Source: Paracoccus liaowanqingii
GTDB lineage: Bacteria > Pseudomonadota > Alphaproteobacteria > Rhodobacterales > Rhodobacteraceae
Direction: 5' to 3'
Assembly: GCF_004683865.2 (NCBI RefSeq)
Contig: NZ_CP040764.1
Coordinates: 1-64,000, forward strand
Length of the DNA stretch: 64,000 nt
Shown: positions 1 to 9,253 of the stretch, in pieces
Position numbering within the stretch: the first letter of the stretch is position 1
How the letters are laid out: the number at the start of each line of letters is the position of its first letter
Position numbers and translations under genes: made by a program
Notes under the pieces: generated by a model
Told to the model about the DNA's origin: nothing
Databases searched by the model: none
The model's input: the letters and a program-made list of their open reading frames with translations, nothing else

Positions 1-124
1 CCTGCGGCGGTCATTCTCCGCTCGCCCTTAAGCCAATTGAGCGCAGATTCGAATTATCGTAGTTTCCCGGCACTGCAAAGTTATTTCTCCAAAGCCCCGC
101 GACATGGCAGGCAGAGGACAGGGC

Positions 125-1642
125 ATGACGACTGGTGTAAGTGGTTTTCTGGTCAGCGCGGGCATCGTCGCCACGGGTCTGGGCGGGTTGTGGGTCTGGC
201 CCGCGGTGCAGCAGGACGGCCTGGTCGCGCTGACGGACCGGGCGGCGGAACTGGTCGCGCGCATGGGGATCGCGGGCGGCGGGACGGTCGTGCCGCCCGA
301 CAATTCGGGCGAGGGGCGGCTGCCGCGCGCGGCGGTGTCGGAATCCCTGCCGCCCGCGCCGGTCGCGGCGCTGCGGCAACCAGCCTCGGCAATGCCCATC
401 CCCGCGGAATGCGACGCGGCGGGCCGCGGCCCGGACGTGGCCGTGCCGGGCGACCGGATCAGCCTGCGCATCTTCGAGACCTCGGTCCTGGCCGCCCCCG
501 ATGCCGCGGCCCCGGCGACCGACATCGTCTTCGAGCGGCTGGACCTGTCAGGGGTCTACGACGTCGCGGGCACCGGCGCCCTGTCGCTGCCCGCCCTGGG
601 GCATCTGGACGTCGCGGGCCGGTCGCTTTCCTGCATCGAGGCGCTGGTCGCCCGCGCGTCCTTCGACCGGATGGCCAGCCAGACCCTGATCAGCGCGGCC
701 TTCGACAGCCGCCCTCCGGTGCTGGTGCAGGGCGCGGTCCGCGCGCCCGGGGCGCATGGCTACAGCCCCGGGCTGACGGTCGCCCGCCTGCTGGCTCAGG
801 CCGGGGCGCTGGACGACCGCGACCCGGCGGCGCAGGTGCGGCTGATCGCGCTGAAGGCACGCGAGGCCGAACTGGCCAAGACCCGCGCCAGCCTGGCGCT
901 GGAGCGCCTGCGCCTGCAGGCGTCGCTAAACGGCACCGGCGACCTGCCCGCGGACAGCTCGGCGGTGCAGGCGGCGCTGGACCTTCTGGGCCCCGAACGC
1001 GTGGCCAGCGAACGCACCGCCCTTGCCGCGGACAGGCGTGCCGAGGACCTGCGCCGCGCCCGGACCGAGGCGACGCTGGCCGATCTGGCCGCCCGGATCG
1101 AAAGCGCCGAACAGCAGCGCGCCGTGGCCGACACCCAGCTGGCCTATTACGCCGCCCGCCGCGCCCAGCAGGCCGAGATGCTGCAGAACGGCTTCATCAC
1201 CGACCAGCGCCTGGACGAGACGGCCATGCGGGCGATGGATGCCGAACGCATCCATCTGGAAAAGCTGGACCTGATGTTCCGGCTGCAGGCCGACCGGCGG
1301 CTGGCCCAGCAGGACGCCCAGCTGGCCAGGTCCGAGCGGATCCGCGAGATGACCGCCGAGCTGCGCAAGGTCGCCACGGCCTCGGATGCGGCCGACAGCG
1401 CCTTCGACACCGTCATGGCCGAGCTGGAGCTGTTCGCGCAGGACGGCCTGCGCCTGTCGGTGACCATCGATCGTCCCGCCGATGCGACCGCGACCACCGC
1501 CATCGCGGCGGCGATGGACACGCTGATCCGCCCGGGCGATCTGGTGACGGTCCAGCCCGCCCCGGCCTCTGATGACGAGGATCTGGCCGGACCGGCGGGC
1601 GCGACGCCCCCCGCCCCGATCCAGAGCGCGTCGCGCGAATGA
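125..1642 (+). CDS. Wza/ExoF-like polysaccharide export protein with long coiled coil
   Basis: Probably a periplasmic/inner-membrane component of polysaccharide export. A hydrophobic N-terminal segment (about residues 5-22) is followed by a polysaccharide-export domain from about residue 95 (VPGDRISLRIFET), an SLBB-like stretch near residue 200 (PPVLVQGAVRAPGAHGYSPG), then an Ala/Glu/Arg-rich coiled coil over roughly residues 225-420. The 505-aa length and coiled coil resemble ExoF-type rather than plain Wza proteins. The start at 125 is preferred over an upstream ATG at 104 because AGAGGA lies 6 nt before it. It overlaps the next gene by 4 nt (ATGA) and heads a pel-like operon, where it may stand in for PelB/PelC in export (inference). 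Confidence 0.8.
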   Translation: MTTGVSGFLVSAGIVATGLGGLWVWPAVQQDGLVALTDRAAELVARMGIAGGGTVVPPDNSGEGRLPRAAVSESLPPAPVAALRQPASAMPIPAECDAAGRGPDVAVPGDRISLRIFETSVLAAPDAAAPATDIVFERLDLSGVYDVAGTGALSLPALGHLDVAGRSLSCIEALVARASFDRMASQTLISAAFDSRPPVLVQGAVRAPGAHGYSPGLTVARLLAQAGALDDRDPAAQVRLIALKAREAELAKTRASLALERLRLQASLNGTGDLPADSSAVQAALDLLGPERVASERTALAADRRAEDLRRARTEATLADLAARIESAEQQRAVADTQLAYYAARRAQQAEMLQNGFITDQRLDETAMRAMDAERIHLEKLDLMFRLQADRRLAQQDAQLARSERIREMTAELRKVATASDAADSAFDTVMAELELFAQDGLRLSVTIDRPADATATTAIAAAMDTLIRPGDLVTVQPAPASDDEDLAGPAGATPPAPIQSASRE

Positions 1643-2319
1643 CCCGGCCCGTCCAGACCCTAACTTCGGACCTGCCCCGCCCCCCGGCCGCCACCGACAG
1701 CTTCCTGCGCGGCTTCGTGGGCAGCGCCGTCCTGCTGCTGGCGATCGACCTCTCCGAACGCCTGCTGTTCGGCGAGGGCTATTTCTCAAGCCTCTCTTGG
1801 CATCCCTTCTGGATCGTCATCCTGCTGGCCGCCGTCCAGCACGGGCTGTTCGTGGGCCTGTCGGTGGTCGGGCTGGCGACGCTGCTGATGGACTGGCCCA
1901 CCCGCCCGGTCGGCGTCGACATCACCGAACATTACGGCGACATCGCGACCGTGCCCGCGCAATGGCTGGTCATCGCGCTGTTGATCGGCCTCTACCGCCA
2001 GCAGCAGCTGGCGCGCGAGCGGCGGATCATCCTGGAGCGCGACCGGCTGCGCGAGGTCAATCTGGTGCTGGCCGGAGAGATCCACCGCCTGGACGCCTTC
2101 GTGGCCCGGGCCGAGCTGGCGGCGGCGACCGGGATGCCGGGGGCCGGGGCGACGCCCGGGCACCCGGTGCTGGCCCCGGTGCCCGAGGACGCCGACGGCG
2201 GCGACCGGGACGACCGCGACCCGGGCGGGTCCGAGCCCGCGCCCGAGGTGCCCGAGGATGACCGGCTGCCCGCCGACCGCGCCGCGGTCCCGCACGCCGC
2301 GCAGGCGGCCCGTGGCTGA
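1639..2319 (+). CDS. PelD-like membrane protein lacking the c-di-GMP receptor region
   Basis: The 226-aa product has an N-terminal membrane part with hydrophobic helices around residues 24-44, 54-88 and 104-120. A short coiled coil follows (ARERRIILERDRLREVNLVL), then an acidic, Pro/Asp-rich tail. Position before pelE/F/G-like genes and the membrane-plus-coiled-coil layout match PelD of Pel polysaccharide systems. Known PelD is about twice as long and carries GAF and degenerate GGDEF domains that bind c-di-GMP. Neither is present here, nor is an RxxD-type site. It overlaps both neighbours. Assignment to PelD depends mainly on context; it could be a scaffold protein of independent origin. Confidence 0.6.
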   Translation: MTRPVQTLTSDLPRPPAATDSFLRGFVGSAVLLLAIDLSERLLFGEGYFSSLSWHPFWIVILLAAVQHGLFVGLSVVGLATLLMDWPTRPVGVDITEHYGDIATVPAQWLVIALLIGLYRQQQLARERRIILERDRLREVNLVLAGEIHRLDAFVARAELAAATGMPGAGATPGHPVLAPVPEDADGGDRDDRDPGGSEPAPEVPEDDRLPADRAAVPHAAQAARG

Positions 2320-3136
2320 GCGCGCCGCAGCGCGGCCTTGGGCCTTCGGCCTGGCGCCGGCGGTGCTGACGGGGCTGGCGGCCTTGGCGGATATCGTCCT
2401 GATCCTGGGCTGGCTGGCGGGGGACCTGTCGGCGACGGCGGTGCTGGGGTGCCATCTGGCGCTGGTAGCGGCCGTCGCGGGCGCGGCGCGGCTGGTCTGC
2501 CGCGAGGCCCCGTCCGAGGGGCTGGTCCGGGTCGTCCTGCTGCTGCTCTTCGGTCCCTTCGGCGGGCCGGTGCTGATGATCGCGGCCCCCGGCCCCGCCG
2601 CGACCGACACGGCCCTGCGCGGGACCCCGCGCCCGCGCGGCGCCCGGCCCCGCGATGCGGCGGACCGGCTCCACGACCAGATCCGCCAGGGACGCCGCCA
2701 CCCGCTGCCCCAGATCGCCGCCCCGGCCTTCCTCGACCGGCTGGCGGGCGGCACGCTGGACCAGCAGCAGCAGGCGATCGCCGCGATCTCGCGCAGCTAC
2801 CACCCCGACATGCGGCCCGCGCTGATGGCGGCGCTGGCCTCGCCCGTGCCGGCGCTGCGCGTGCAGGCCGCCGCCGTCTTCGCCCGGCTGCGCGGCAGCT
2901 ATGGCGCGCAGGCCAAGGCGCTGCTGGCCCGGCCCGATGCCCCCGCGCAGGCGCTGCGCGATGTCGCGGCCTCGGGCTTCGTCGATGCCGACACCTGCGC
3001 CCTGCTGCGGGCGGCGCTGCTGCGGTCCGAGGAGGACCGGGCCGCGCAGATGTCGGGCGCCGCCACCGCCGCCTTCCGCCCCGCGCTGCTGGAGGCGCCG
3101 CGCCTGCGCCGCTATGCCTGCGGAGGGGTCGGATGA
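2312..3136 (+). CDS. PelE-like membrane and helical-repeat protein
   Basis: Two or three hydrophobic segments occupy residues 12-75 (for example FGLAPAVLTGLAALADIVLI). The rest is an Ala-rich helical domain with repeat-like helices (LMAALASPVPALRVQAAAVF) recalling the TPR/HEAT-like part of PelE. PelE is an accessory inner-membrane protein thought to connect PelD, PelF and PelG. The GTG start at 2312 overlaps the previous stop and places the first helix at the N-terminus. An upstream in-frame ATG at 2258 would add a basic extension inside the previous gene and seems less likely. The stop overlaps pelF by 4 nt. Confidence 0.6.
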   Translation: MAERAAARPWAFGLAPAVLTGLAALADIVLILGWLAGDLSATAVLGCHLALVAAVAGAARLVCREAPSEGLVRVVLLLLFGPFGGPVLMIAAPGPAATDTALRGTPRPRGARPRDAADRLHDQIRQGRRHPLPQIAAPAFLDRLAGGTLDQQQQAIAAISRSYHPDMRPALMAALASPVPALRVQAAAVFARLRGSYGAQAKALLARPDAPAQALRDVAASGFVDADTCALLRAALLRSEEDRAAQMSGAATAAFRPALLEAPRLRRYACGGVG

Positions 3137-4662
3137 CCGCCGCCCCCACCACCAACCCTGCCGCCACCCCCGCCGATGTCTGCCTGGTGGTCGAGGGCTG
3201 CTATCCCTTCGTCGCGGGCGGCGTGTCCTCGTGGCTGGACTGGCTGATCCGCACGCAGCCCGACACGACCTTCGCCGTGGTGGCCATCGTCGCCGACCAG
3301 CGCCCGCGCCAGATGCGCTACGAGCTGCCCGCCAATGTCGTGGCCTTCCAGGTCCTGCCGCTAGCCCCGCGCATCCGCAAGCCGGGGCTGCGCCGCCCCG
3401 ATCTGGACGGGCGGCGGCTGGCCGACCTGATGCACCGGGTGCTGCGCCAGGGCGATGCGGCCGGGTTCGATGCGCTCTGCGACCTGCTGGCCGAACCCGT
3501 CAGGCGCCAGCCCTTCGGATTTCTGGGCCCCGCCGCGCCGCCCGATTTCGGTGACCTCACCTCGTCGCCCGCCGCATGGCAGGCGCTGACCGACTGCTAC
3601 GGACGTATCGCGCCCGAGGCCGCGTTCAGCGACTTCTTCTGGGCGTGGCGCAACCTGGCGGGCAGCCTGCTGGCCATCGCCACCGCGCCGGTGCCGCCCG
3701 CGCGGACCTATCACGCGATCTCGACCGGATATGCGGGGCTCTATGCGGTGCGGGCGGCGCGCGCGCAGGGGCGCACCGCGGCCATCACCGAACACGGCAT
3801 CTATACCAACGAGCGCCGGATCGATCTGGTCATGGCGGACTGGATCGCCGACACCATCGACAGCGGCCTGTCGGGGGACGACGCGCGCACTGATGTGCGC
3901 CGCTTCTGGATCGACAGCTTCGAATCCTTTGCCCGCATCGCCTATCAGGGCTGCCTGCGGGTCACGACGCTCTATGGCGCGAACCAGTCGTTCCAGCGGG
4001 CCCTGGGCGTCCCCGAGGCCAAGCTGCGCGTCATCCCCAACGGCATCGCGCTGCAGAAATTCGCGGCCATCGCCCCGCAGACCGCAGGCCGCCGCCCTAC
4101 CGTGGCGCTGATCGGGCGCGTCGTGCCGATCAAGGACATCGAGGCCTATATTGCCGCCGCAGCCCTGGTGCGCCGCGCGATCCCCGATGTGCGGGTGCTG
4201 GTCATCGGCCCGACCGACGAGGATCCCGACTACGACGCCCTCTGCCGGCGCCGCGTGGCCGAGCTTGGGCTGGAGGAGACCATCGCCTTCACCGGCAAGG
4301 TCGACATCATGGACTATCTGCCCGTCATCGACGTGCTGGTGCTGACCAGCATCAGCGAGGCCCAGCCCCTGGTGCTGCTGGAGGCCGGGGCGGCGGGCAT
4401 CCCCTGCGTGGCCACCGATGTGGGATCCTGCCGCGAGATCATCGAAGGCGCCCCGGACGAGCAGCCCCCCCTGGGGCTGGCCGGGCGCATCGCGCCGCCC
4501 ATGGACGCCGAGGCGATCGGCACGGCCATCACCCAGCTGATGGCCGACCCGGCCCTGCGCGCCGCCTGCGGCGAGGTGCTGCGCCGCCGCGTGCAGACCT
4601 ATTTCACCTCCGAGATCTCGGCGGGGCGCTATGCGGACCTCTATCGCGAGCTGGTCGCCTGA
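3133..4662 (+). CDS. pelF: PelF-type glycosyltransferase (GT4)
   Basis: Cytoplasmic GT-B fold glycosyltransferase expected to polymerise the Pel-type polysaccharide from a UDP-sugar. Its 509 aa equal the family length. Typical family stretches are VVEGCYPFVAGGVSSWLDWL near the N-terminus, TEHGIYTNERR in the middle, and then IPNGIALQKF, ALIGRVVPIKDIEAYI and the SEAQPLVLLEAGAAGIP segment carrying the EX7E-type pair. It starts with an ATGA overlap on the PelE-like gene and ends with a TGATG overlap on pelG, so the operon is translationally coupled. A UDP-glucose dehydrogenase gene lies 13 kb downstream, but the true sugar substrate cannot be read from sequence. Confidence 0.9.
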   Translation: MTAAPTTNPAATPADVCLVVEGCYPFVAGGVSSWLDWLIRTQPDTTFAVVAIVADQRPRQMRYELPANVVAFQVLPLAPRIRKPGLRRPDLDGRRLADLMHRVLRQGDAAGFDALCDLLAEPVRRQPFGFLGPAAPPDFGDLTSSPAAWQALTDCYGRIAPEAAFSDFFWAWRNLAGSLLAIATAPVPPARTYHAISTGYAGLYAVRAARAQGRTAAITEHGIYTNERRIDLVMADWIADTIDSGLSGDDARTDVRRFWIDSFESFARIAYQGCLRVTTLYGANQSFQRALGVPEAKLRVIPNGIALQKFAAIAPQTAGRRPTVALIGRVVPIKDIEAYIAAAALVRRAIPDVRVLVIGPTDEDPDYDALCRRRVAELGLEETIAFTGKVDIMDYLPVIDVLVLTSISEAQPLVLLEAGAAGIPCVATDVGSCREIIEGAPDEQPPLGLAGRIAPPMDAEAIGTAITQLMADPALRAACGEVLRRRVQTYFTSEISAGRYADLYRELVA

Positions 4663-6086
4663 TGGCCGCCACGGCGCGCCTCGGCGCCCATCTGCGAGCC
4701 ATCCTGCGCGAGGCGCGATGGGTCGCGGGCGATCCGCTGCTGGCCTCGGTCCTGCGCCTCGGCGCGGCGATCATCGTGGCGGCGGGGCCGTGGCTGGTCT
4801 CGGTCACGGCGCTGGCGATCATCTCGGTCACGATGACGCCGGTGATGGGCTTCGCGGCGGTCGAGGACCTGCGCCTGACGGTCGTCTATGCCTTCTGCAT
4901 CGCGCCGCTGGCCGCCGGACCGATCGGTGCCATCGCCGCCCGCCGCGTCTCTGCGGCCCTCGAGGCGGGGCGGCCCGCCACCGTTGCCGAGCTGTTCCTG
5001 TCCGCCGCCGCCCTGTCCTCGGCCGTGGCGCAGATCATCGCCATCCTCGCCTGCCTCATCCTGGAGATTGAACCCGTGGGCGTGGCCATCGGCTTCGTCT
5101 TCCTGACCGGCACGGCGGCGCTGCTGTGGACCAGTTTCGCCGTGCTGGCCGCCCTGCGCGCCTTCGGCTTCCTGATCGCGGCCTTCACCGGCGGCATGGC
5201 CCTGTCGGTGGCCTGCGCGCTGGTCGCCGCCAGCCGCGGCCCCACGACCGAGATCCTGATCTGGTGCCTGGCCGCGGGCCTGTCGCTCTGCGTCGCGCTG
5301 TCGATCCGCCATGTCCAGCGGCTCTGTCCCAGCAGCTACGCGACCCTGCGCGCCACCAGCCTGGACCTTCTGGCCCAGCTGCGGGCGCATGCGGTCCTGT
5401 GTGCGGGCGTGCTGTTCGCCATCTGCGGGGTCTGGATCGACAAATGGGTGTTCTGGTTCGGGCCCGACGGCGTGCGCTCGGCGGCGGGCTATCTGCATGC
5501 CAGCGGCTATGACAGCGTGATGTTTCTGGCGCATCTGTCGGTCATCCCCAGCTATGCCGCCCTGCTGATCTTTCACCATGGCGATCTGGTCGCCGCCATC
5601 GACCGCTTCCACGCCGCCCTGGAGGATCGCGCGACCTATGCCCTGCTGCAGGAGCGGCTGCAGGATCTGGTCCGCACCGCCTGGTCGGGGGTCTTCACCA
5701 TCGTCGTGGTGCAGTCGGCGGTGACCGTGGGGCTGGTGCTGATGTCGCCGCTGCTGGAGCGGTCGCTGGATTTCAGCTTCGACCAGTTCCTGATGCTGCG
5801 GATCGGGTTCATCGGCTGCCTCGGCCATGCGGTGATGTTCCTGTGCTGCGCGCTGCTGCTGGTCGCCAACCGCACGGCGCATTTCGCGCTGATCCAGGGG
5901 GCGTTCCTGGTGCTGAACCTAGGGCTCAGCATCGGGCTGTCCCTGGTCCTGGGCATCTCGGCCTATGCGTTCTTCTGCAGCGCGCTGATCGCCGGCGCGG
6001 TGGCCTTCTATGCCGCCTACCGGGCGCTCTCGGATTACGACTACCACCTGTTTCTGGCCGAGAATGATTCGCTTTATGCCAAGTGA
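4662..6086 (+). CDS. pelG: PelG-like polysaccharide exporter of the inner membrane
   Basis: A 474-aa polytopic protein with about 12 hydrophobic segments, starting with LGAAIIVAAGPWLVSVTALA. This matches PelG, a MATE/MOP-related flippase-like protein that carries the growing chain across the inner membrane with PelD, PelE and PelF. The WIDKWVFWFGPDG segment in the middle is typical of the family. It is the last gene of the operon; the following 286 bp up to the regulator at 6373 carry no gene. No pelA, pelB or pelC homologue is visible in the window, though such genes could lie upstream of it. Confidence 0.85.
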   Translation: MAATARLGAHLRAILREARWVAGDPLLASVLRLGAAIIVAAGPWLVSVTALAIISVTMTPVMGFAAVEDLRLTVVYAFCIAPLAAGPIGAIAARRVSAALEAGRPATVAELFLSAAALSSAVAQIIAILACLILEIEPVGVAIGFVFLTGTAALLWTSFAVLAALRAFGFLIAAFTGGMALSVACALVAASRGPTTEILIWCLAAGLSLCVALSIRHVQRLCPSSYATLRATSLDLLAQLRAHAVLCAGVLFAICGVWIDKWVFWFGPDGVRSAAGYLHASGYDSVMFLAHLSVIPSYAALLIFHHGDLVAAIDRFHAALEDRATYALLQERLQDLVRTAWSGVFTIVVVQSAVTVGLVLMSPLLERSLDFSFDQFLMLRIGFIGCLGHAVMFLCCALLLVANRTAHFALIQGAFLVLNLGLSIGLSLVLGISAYAFFCSALIAGAVAFYAAYRALSDYDYHLFLAENDSLYAK

Positions 6087-6372
6087 GTCGATCGGGCGCG
6101 GGGGCCGGGCGCCGTTTCAAATGACCATGCAAATCCTTGGGTTGATCGGGCGGCAAACCCGCTCAATCTGAGTCCGACACCACCCCCCGCCCCGTCGCCC
6201 GGATCGGCAAAACCCGGCCGTTTCGCAGGTGAATCCAGACTGATCGGTACCATTTGAGGCGACACCCTCCGCCATTTGTCGTAACGTGGGTGTGATCGGG
6301 CCGATGGCGCTGTCGGGCAAGATGCCGATCATGTTTTTTACGGTAACCGGTTCATAACGGGGCGCATTCGGA

Positions 6373-7229
6373 ATGATTTCCTGCACTTTGGTTCTGCACG
6401 ACCCGAACGCATTGCGGGCGGCAGCTTTCGCATCGATCCTCTCTCCCTGGGCGCAGCAGTCCCAAGTCGAGCTGCGGATCACCCATGACCCGGAGGAGCT
6501 GGCGAACCTGCCCGATCTGGGCACGACCGCCTGCATCTATCCCATCGGCGGGTGGTCCCTGCGCCATCCGAACGTCACCCGGACCATCGCCCGGCTGCGC
6601 GCCATCTCTCCGACCAGCCCGCTGATCGTCTTTGCCGACGAGGCCGACAGTGCCGAGATCGCGGCGGCGATCAATGGCGGCTTGCAGGGCTTCATCCCGA
6701 CGACCATGCCCGCGAACGTGGCGCTGGCGGCGATCCAGTTCATCATCAATGGCGGGACCTATCACCCCCATCCGCTGGCAGGCGCCCGCAGCCCGGCGCC
6801 CCTGCCGGTGGCGCGTGTCCGCACCTTGGACGATCACCGGCCCGCCGCCCCCGACCGCCCCGCCCCCTGGCCACCCGCCCGTCCCCGGTCCTGGCCGGCA
6901 GCCCGCGCTGGACCGGCCCCAACCAACCCGTGGCGCGTCCCGAGACGGAGGCTCCCTTCCAGCCCGACGCCCCGACCAAGCGGCGCCATGTCGAGGTGCT
7001 GGAGTTTCTGGCCAAGGGCGAGACGAACAAGGAGATCGCCCGCCATCTCAACCTGACCGAGGCGACGATCAAGGTCTATGTCCGCGAGCTGATGAAGCAT
7101 TTCAGCGCCAAGAACCGGATGCAGGTCGCGCTGAAGGCCTCGGCGCTGGTGCAGGCTCAGGCGACCACGCCCCAGCCCGAGGACGACCCCGAGCAGATCG
7201 CGCCCCGCCCGGCGATGAGCTGCCGCTGA
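6373..7229 (+). pseudogene. LuxR-family response-regulator-like protein, split by a -1 frameshift
   Basis: Frame 1 from the ATG at 6373 encodes a receiver-like domain (LVLHDPNALRAAAFASIL ... INGGLQGFIPTTMPAN, about 145 aa). The LuxR/GerE helix-turn-helix (VLEFLAKGETNKEIARHLNL, TEATIKVYVRELMKHF) is in the next frame down and ends at 7229. Reading has to slip back one base between about 6840 and 6890, in a Pro-coding run full of C tracts (for example five C at 6863-6867). One extra C there restores a single protein of about 285 aa. Either a sequencing deletion or a real null mutation is possible. Lying directly after the pel-like operon, it could be its regulator (inference). An 8-bp palindrome AACCGGTT sits at 6345-6352. 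Confidence 0.75.
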
Positions 7230-7340
7230 CGGATAGGCTGGGGCCCATGTCCAGGACTGGCATTAGCCGGGGACGATGCCCCGGCGACGTCGTTCAACCT
7301 GCTGCGAACCGACAGCCGCAGGGGTTGTAAGCCCCAGTAT

Positions 7341-8996
7341 TCAGGTCGGGGACTGCACCTTTTCGGGTTCCTCCGGCACCGTCGGGTCGAACTCGCTCAG
7401 GGCGGGGCGCTTGCCGATGGTGATGTGCTCGATGTCCTCGGCCGCGAAGCCCCGGATCAGCGCCGGGATCATCATGAAGACCAGCAGGAAGATCGGCAGG
7501 CCCACGACCGTGATGACCTGCTGCAGCGCGGTCAGCCCGGCCTCGCCCGCCAGCAGGATCAGGGTCGCGGCGATGGCGCCCTCGGCCAGGCCCCAGAAGA
7601 CGCGCTGGCGCACGGGGCCGGGCTCGGCGGTGCCCGAGCACAGCATGTCGACCACCAGCGAGGCCGAATCCGACGAGGTCGCGAAGAAGATTGCTACGAC
7701 CAGCACCGCCAGCCCCTGCATCAGCGGCGCCCAGGGAAGTTCGGCGAAGAAGGCGAACATCGCCAGCGGCACGGATTCGGTCACCGCTGCGCTGATGCTG
7801 CCCGCGGCGGGGCCCATCGCCTCGCGTGCGGCCAGTCCCAGGCCGTCGATCTGCAGCGCCTGCCAGCCGAAGATCGCGAACCAGATCACCGTGAACAGCG
7901 ACGGCGCCAGCAGCACGCCGAAGACGAATTCCCGGATCGTCCGCCCGCGCGAGATGCGCGCCACGAACAGCCCGATGAAGGGCGACCAGGTCACCGTCCA
8001 GGCCCAGTAGAAGACCGTCCAGTCGCCCTGCCAGCCCCAGTCCCCGGTGGCCATCCCCTCGCCATGCAGCATGTCGTTCCAGAACGCCAGCCGCGGCAGG
8101 TTGGACAGGTAGAGGCCCATCGTCTCGACGATGCCGCGCAGCAGGAACAGGGTCGAGCCGGTGATCAGCACGAACAGCATCAGCCCCACGGCCATGCCGA
8201 TATTCAGGTTCGACAGGAACTTCACGCCCTTGTCCAACCCCGCCACGATCGAGATCGTGGCCACGATGGTCAGGCTGCCCAGGATCGCCAGCCGCAGCCC
8301 GGTGTCGTTGGACCAGCCGAACAGCTCGGACAGACCCGCCGCCACCTGCGACGATCCCAGGCCCAGGGACACCGCGACGCCGAACAGCGTGCCCAGGATC
8401 GAGACGATGTCGATGGTCTTGCCGATGGGCCCGTGGATCCCCTCGCGCAGCAACGGGTAGAAGACAGAACTGACCCGCACCGGCAGGTCGTAGCGGTTGA
8501 TGAAATAGGCGAAGGCCAGCCCCGGCAGCGCGAAGATCGTCCAGGTGTGCAACGCCAGGTGATAGAGCGAGATCGAGATCGCGTCCTGCGCGGCCTGCAG
8601 GGTGAAGGGCTCGACCCCCGGCAAAGGCGGCGTCTGGTAGTGGCTGATCGGCTCGGCCACGCCCCAGAACATCAGGACCGTGCCGATGCCGCCCGCGAAC
8701 AGCATCGTGAACCATGACAGATTGGTGTATTCGGGGCGCGAGTTGCGCGGCCCAAGCCGGATATGGCCGTGCCGCGACATGGCGGCATAGATCAGGAAGC
8801 CCAGCCAGACATTCACCGCCAGGATGAAGAACCAGCCCAGATTGGTCACGATCCAGGCCCGCCCGGTGGCGAAGGCGGCGCCGATCGGCTCGGGCATGGC
8901 GACCAGCAGGACCACGAAGACGAGGCTGAGCCCCGCCGAGGCGAAGAAGATTGTCGGGTCCACCCGAAGGCCCAAACGCTGTGCCAACTTGTCCAT
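7341..8996 (-). CDS. BCCT-family betaine/choline/carnitine transporter
   Basis: A 551-aa secondary transporter with about 12 membrane helices. Family signatures are LFAGGIGTVLMFWGVAEPIS (residues about 95-115) and the tryptophan-rich segment DWTVFYWAWTVTWSPFIGLF (about 330-350), which lines the substrate site in BetP-type carriers. Substrates of the family are quaternary amines such as glycine betaine or choline, moved with Na+ or H+. There is no long cytoplasmic osmosensing extension. The gene is divergent from a glycosyltransferase gene and lies 2.6 kb from gbcAB, which fits betaine uptake for catabolism (inference). Confidence 0.93.
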   Translation of the reverse strand: MDKLAQRLGLRVDPTIFFASAGLSLVFVVLLVAMPEPIGAAFATGRAWIVTNLGWFFILAVNVWLGFLIYAAMSRHGHIRLGPRNSRPEYTNLSWFTMLFAGGIGTVLMFWGVAEPISHYQTPPLPGVEPFTLQAAQDAISISLYHLALHTWTIFALPGLAFAYFINRYDLPVRVSSVFYPLLREGIHGPIGKTIDIVSILGTLFGVAVSLGLGSSQVAAGLSELFGWSNDTGLRLAILGSLTIVATISIVAGLDKGVKFLSNLNIGMAVGLMLFVLITGSTLFLLRGIVETMGLYLSNLPRLAFWNDMLHGEGMATGDWGWQGDWTVFYWAWTVTWSPFIGLFVARISRGRTIREFVFGVLLAPSLFTVIWFAIFGWQALQIDGLGLAAREAMGPAAGSISAAVTESVPLAMFAFFAELPWAPLMQGLAVLVVAIFFATSSDSASLVVDMLCSGTAEPGPVRQRVFWGLAEGAIAATLILLAGEAGLTALQQVITVVGLPIFLLVFMMIPALIRGFAAEDIEHITIGKRPALSEFDPTVPEEPEKVQSPT

Positions 8997-9253
8997 GTTC
9001 TGCCCTCACGTCCTTGATTTGTCAGGGTCAAGTTCCCCGCGCCCCGATCGTTCCGACCGAATGTCGCATTCTTCGATCTGATCGCACGCCAGCCAATTCC
9101 GCCGGCAGCGTCTGAGCCCCTGTCACGACCCCGCGCTGGCCGTGTGTGAACGGGTCGTTTCGGCACCACCGGCGGGGCGGGGTTTTCTCCTGCGGGAACA
9201 ACTCACAGCCGCCATGGTTGAGGGATGACAGAAGGCTGTCGCCGGAGACGACA

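Noticed and set aside
7425..8717. 430-aa open frame opposite the BCCT gene
   Set aside because: Low-complexity Gln/Arg/Asp-rich shadow of a clear transporter.
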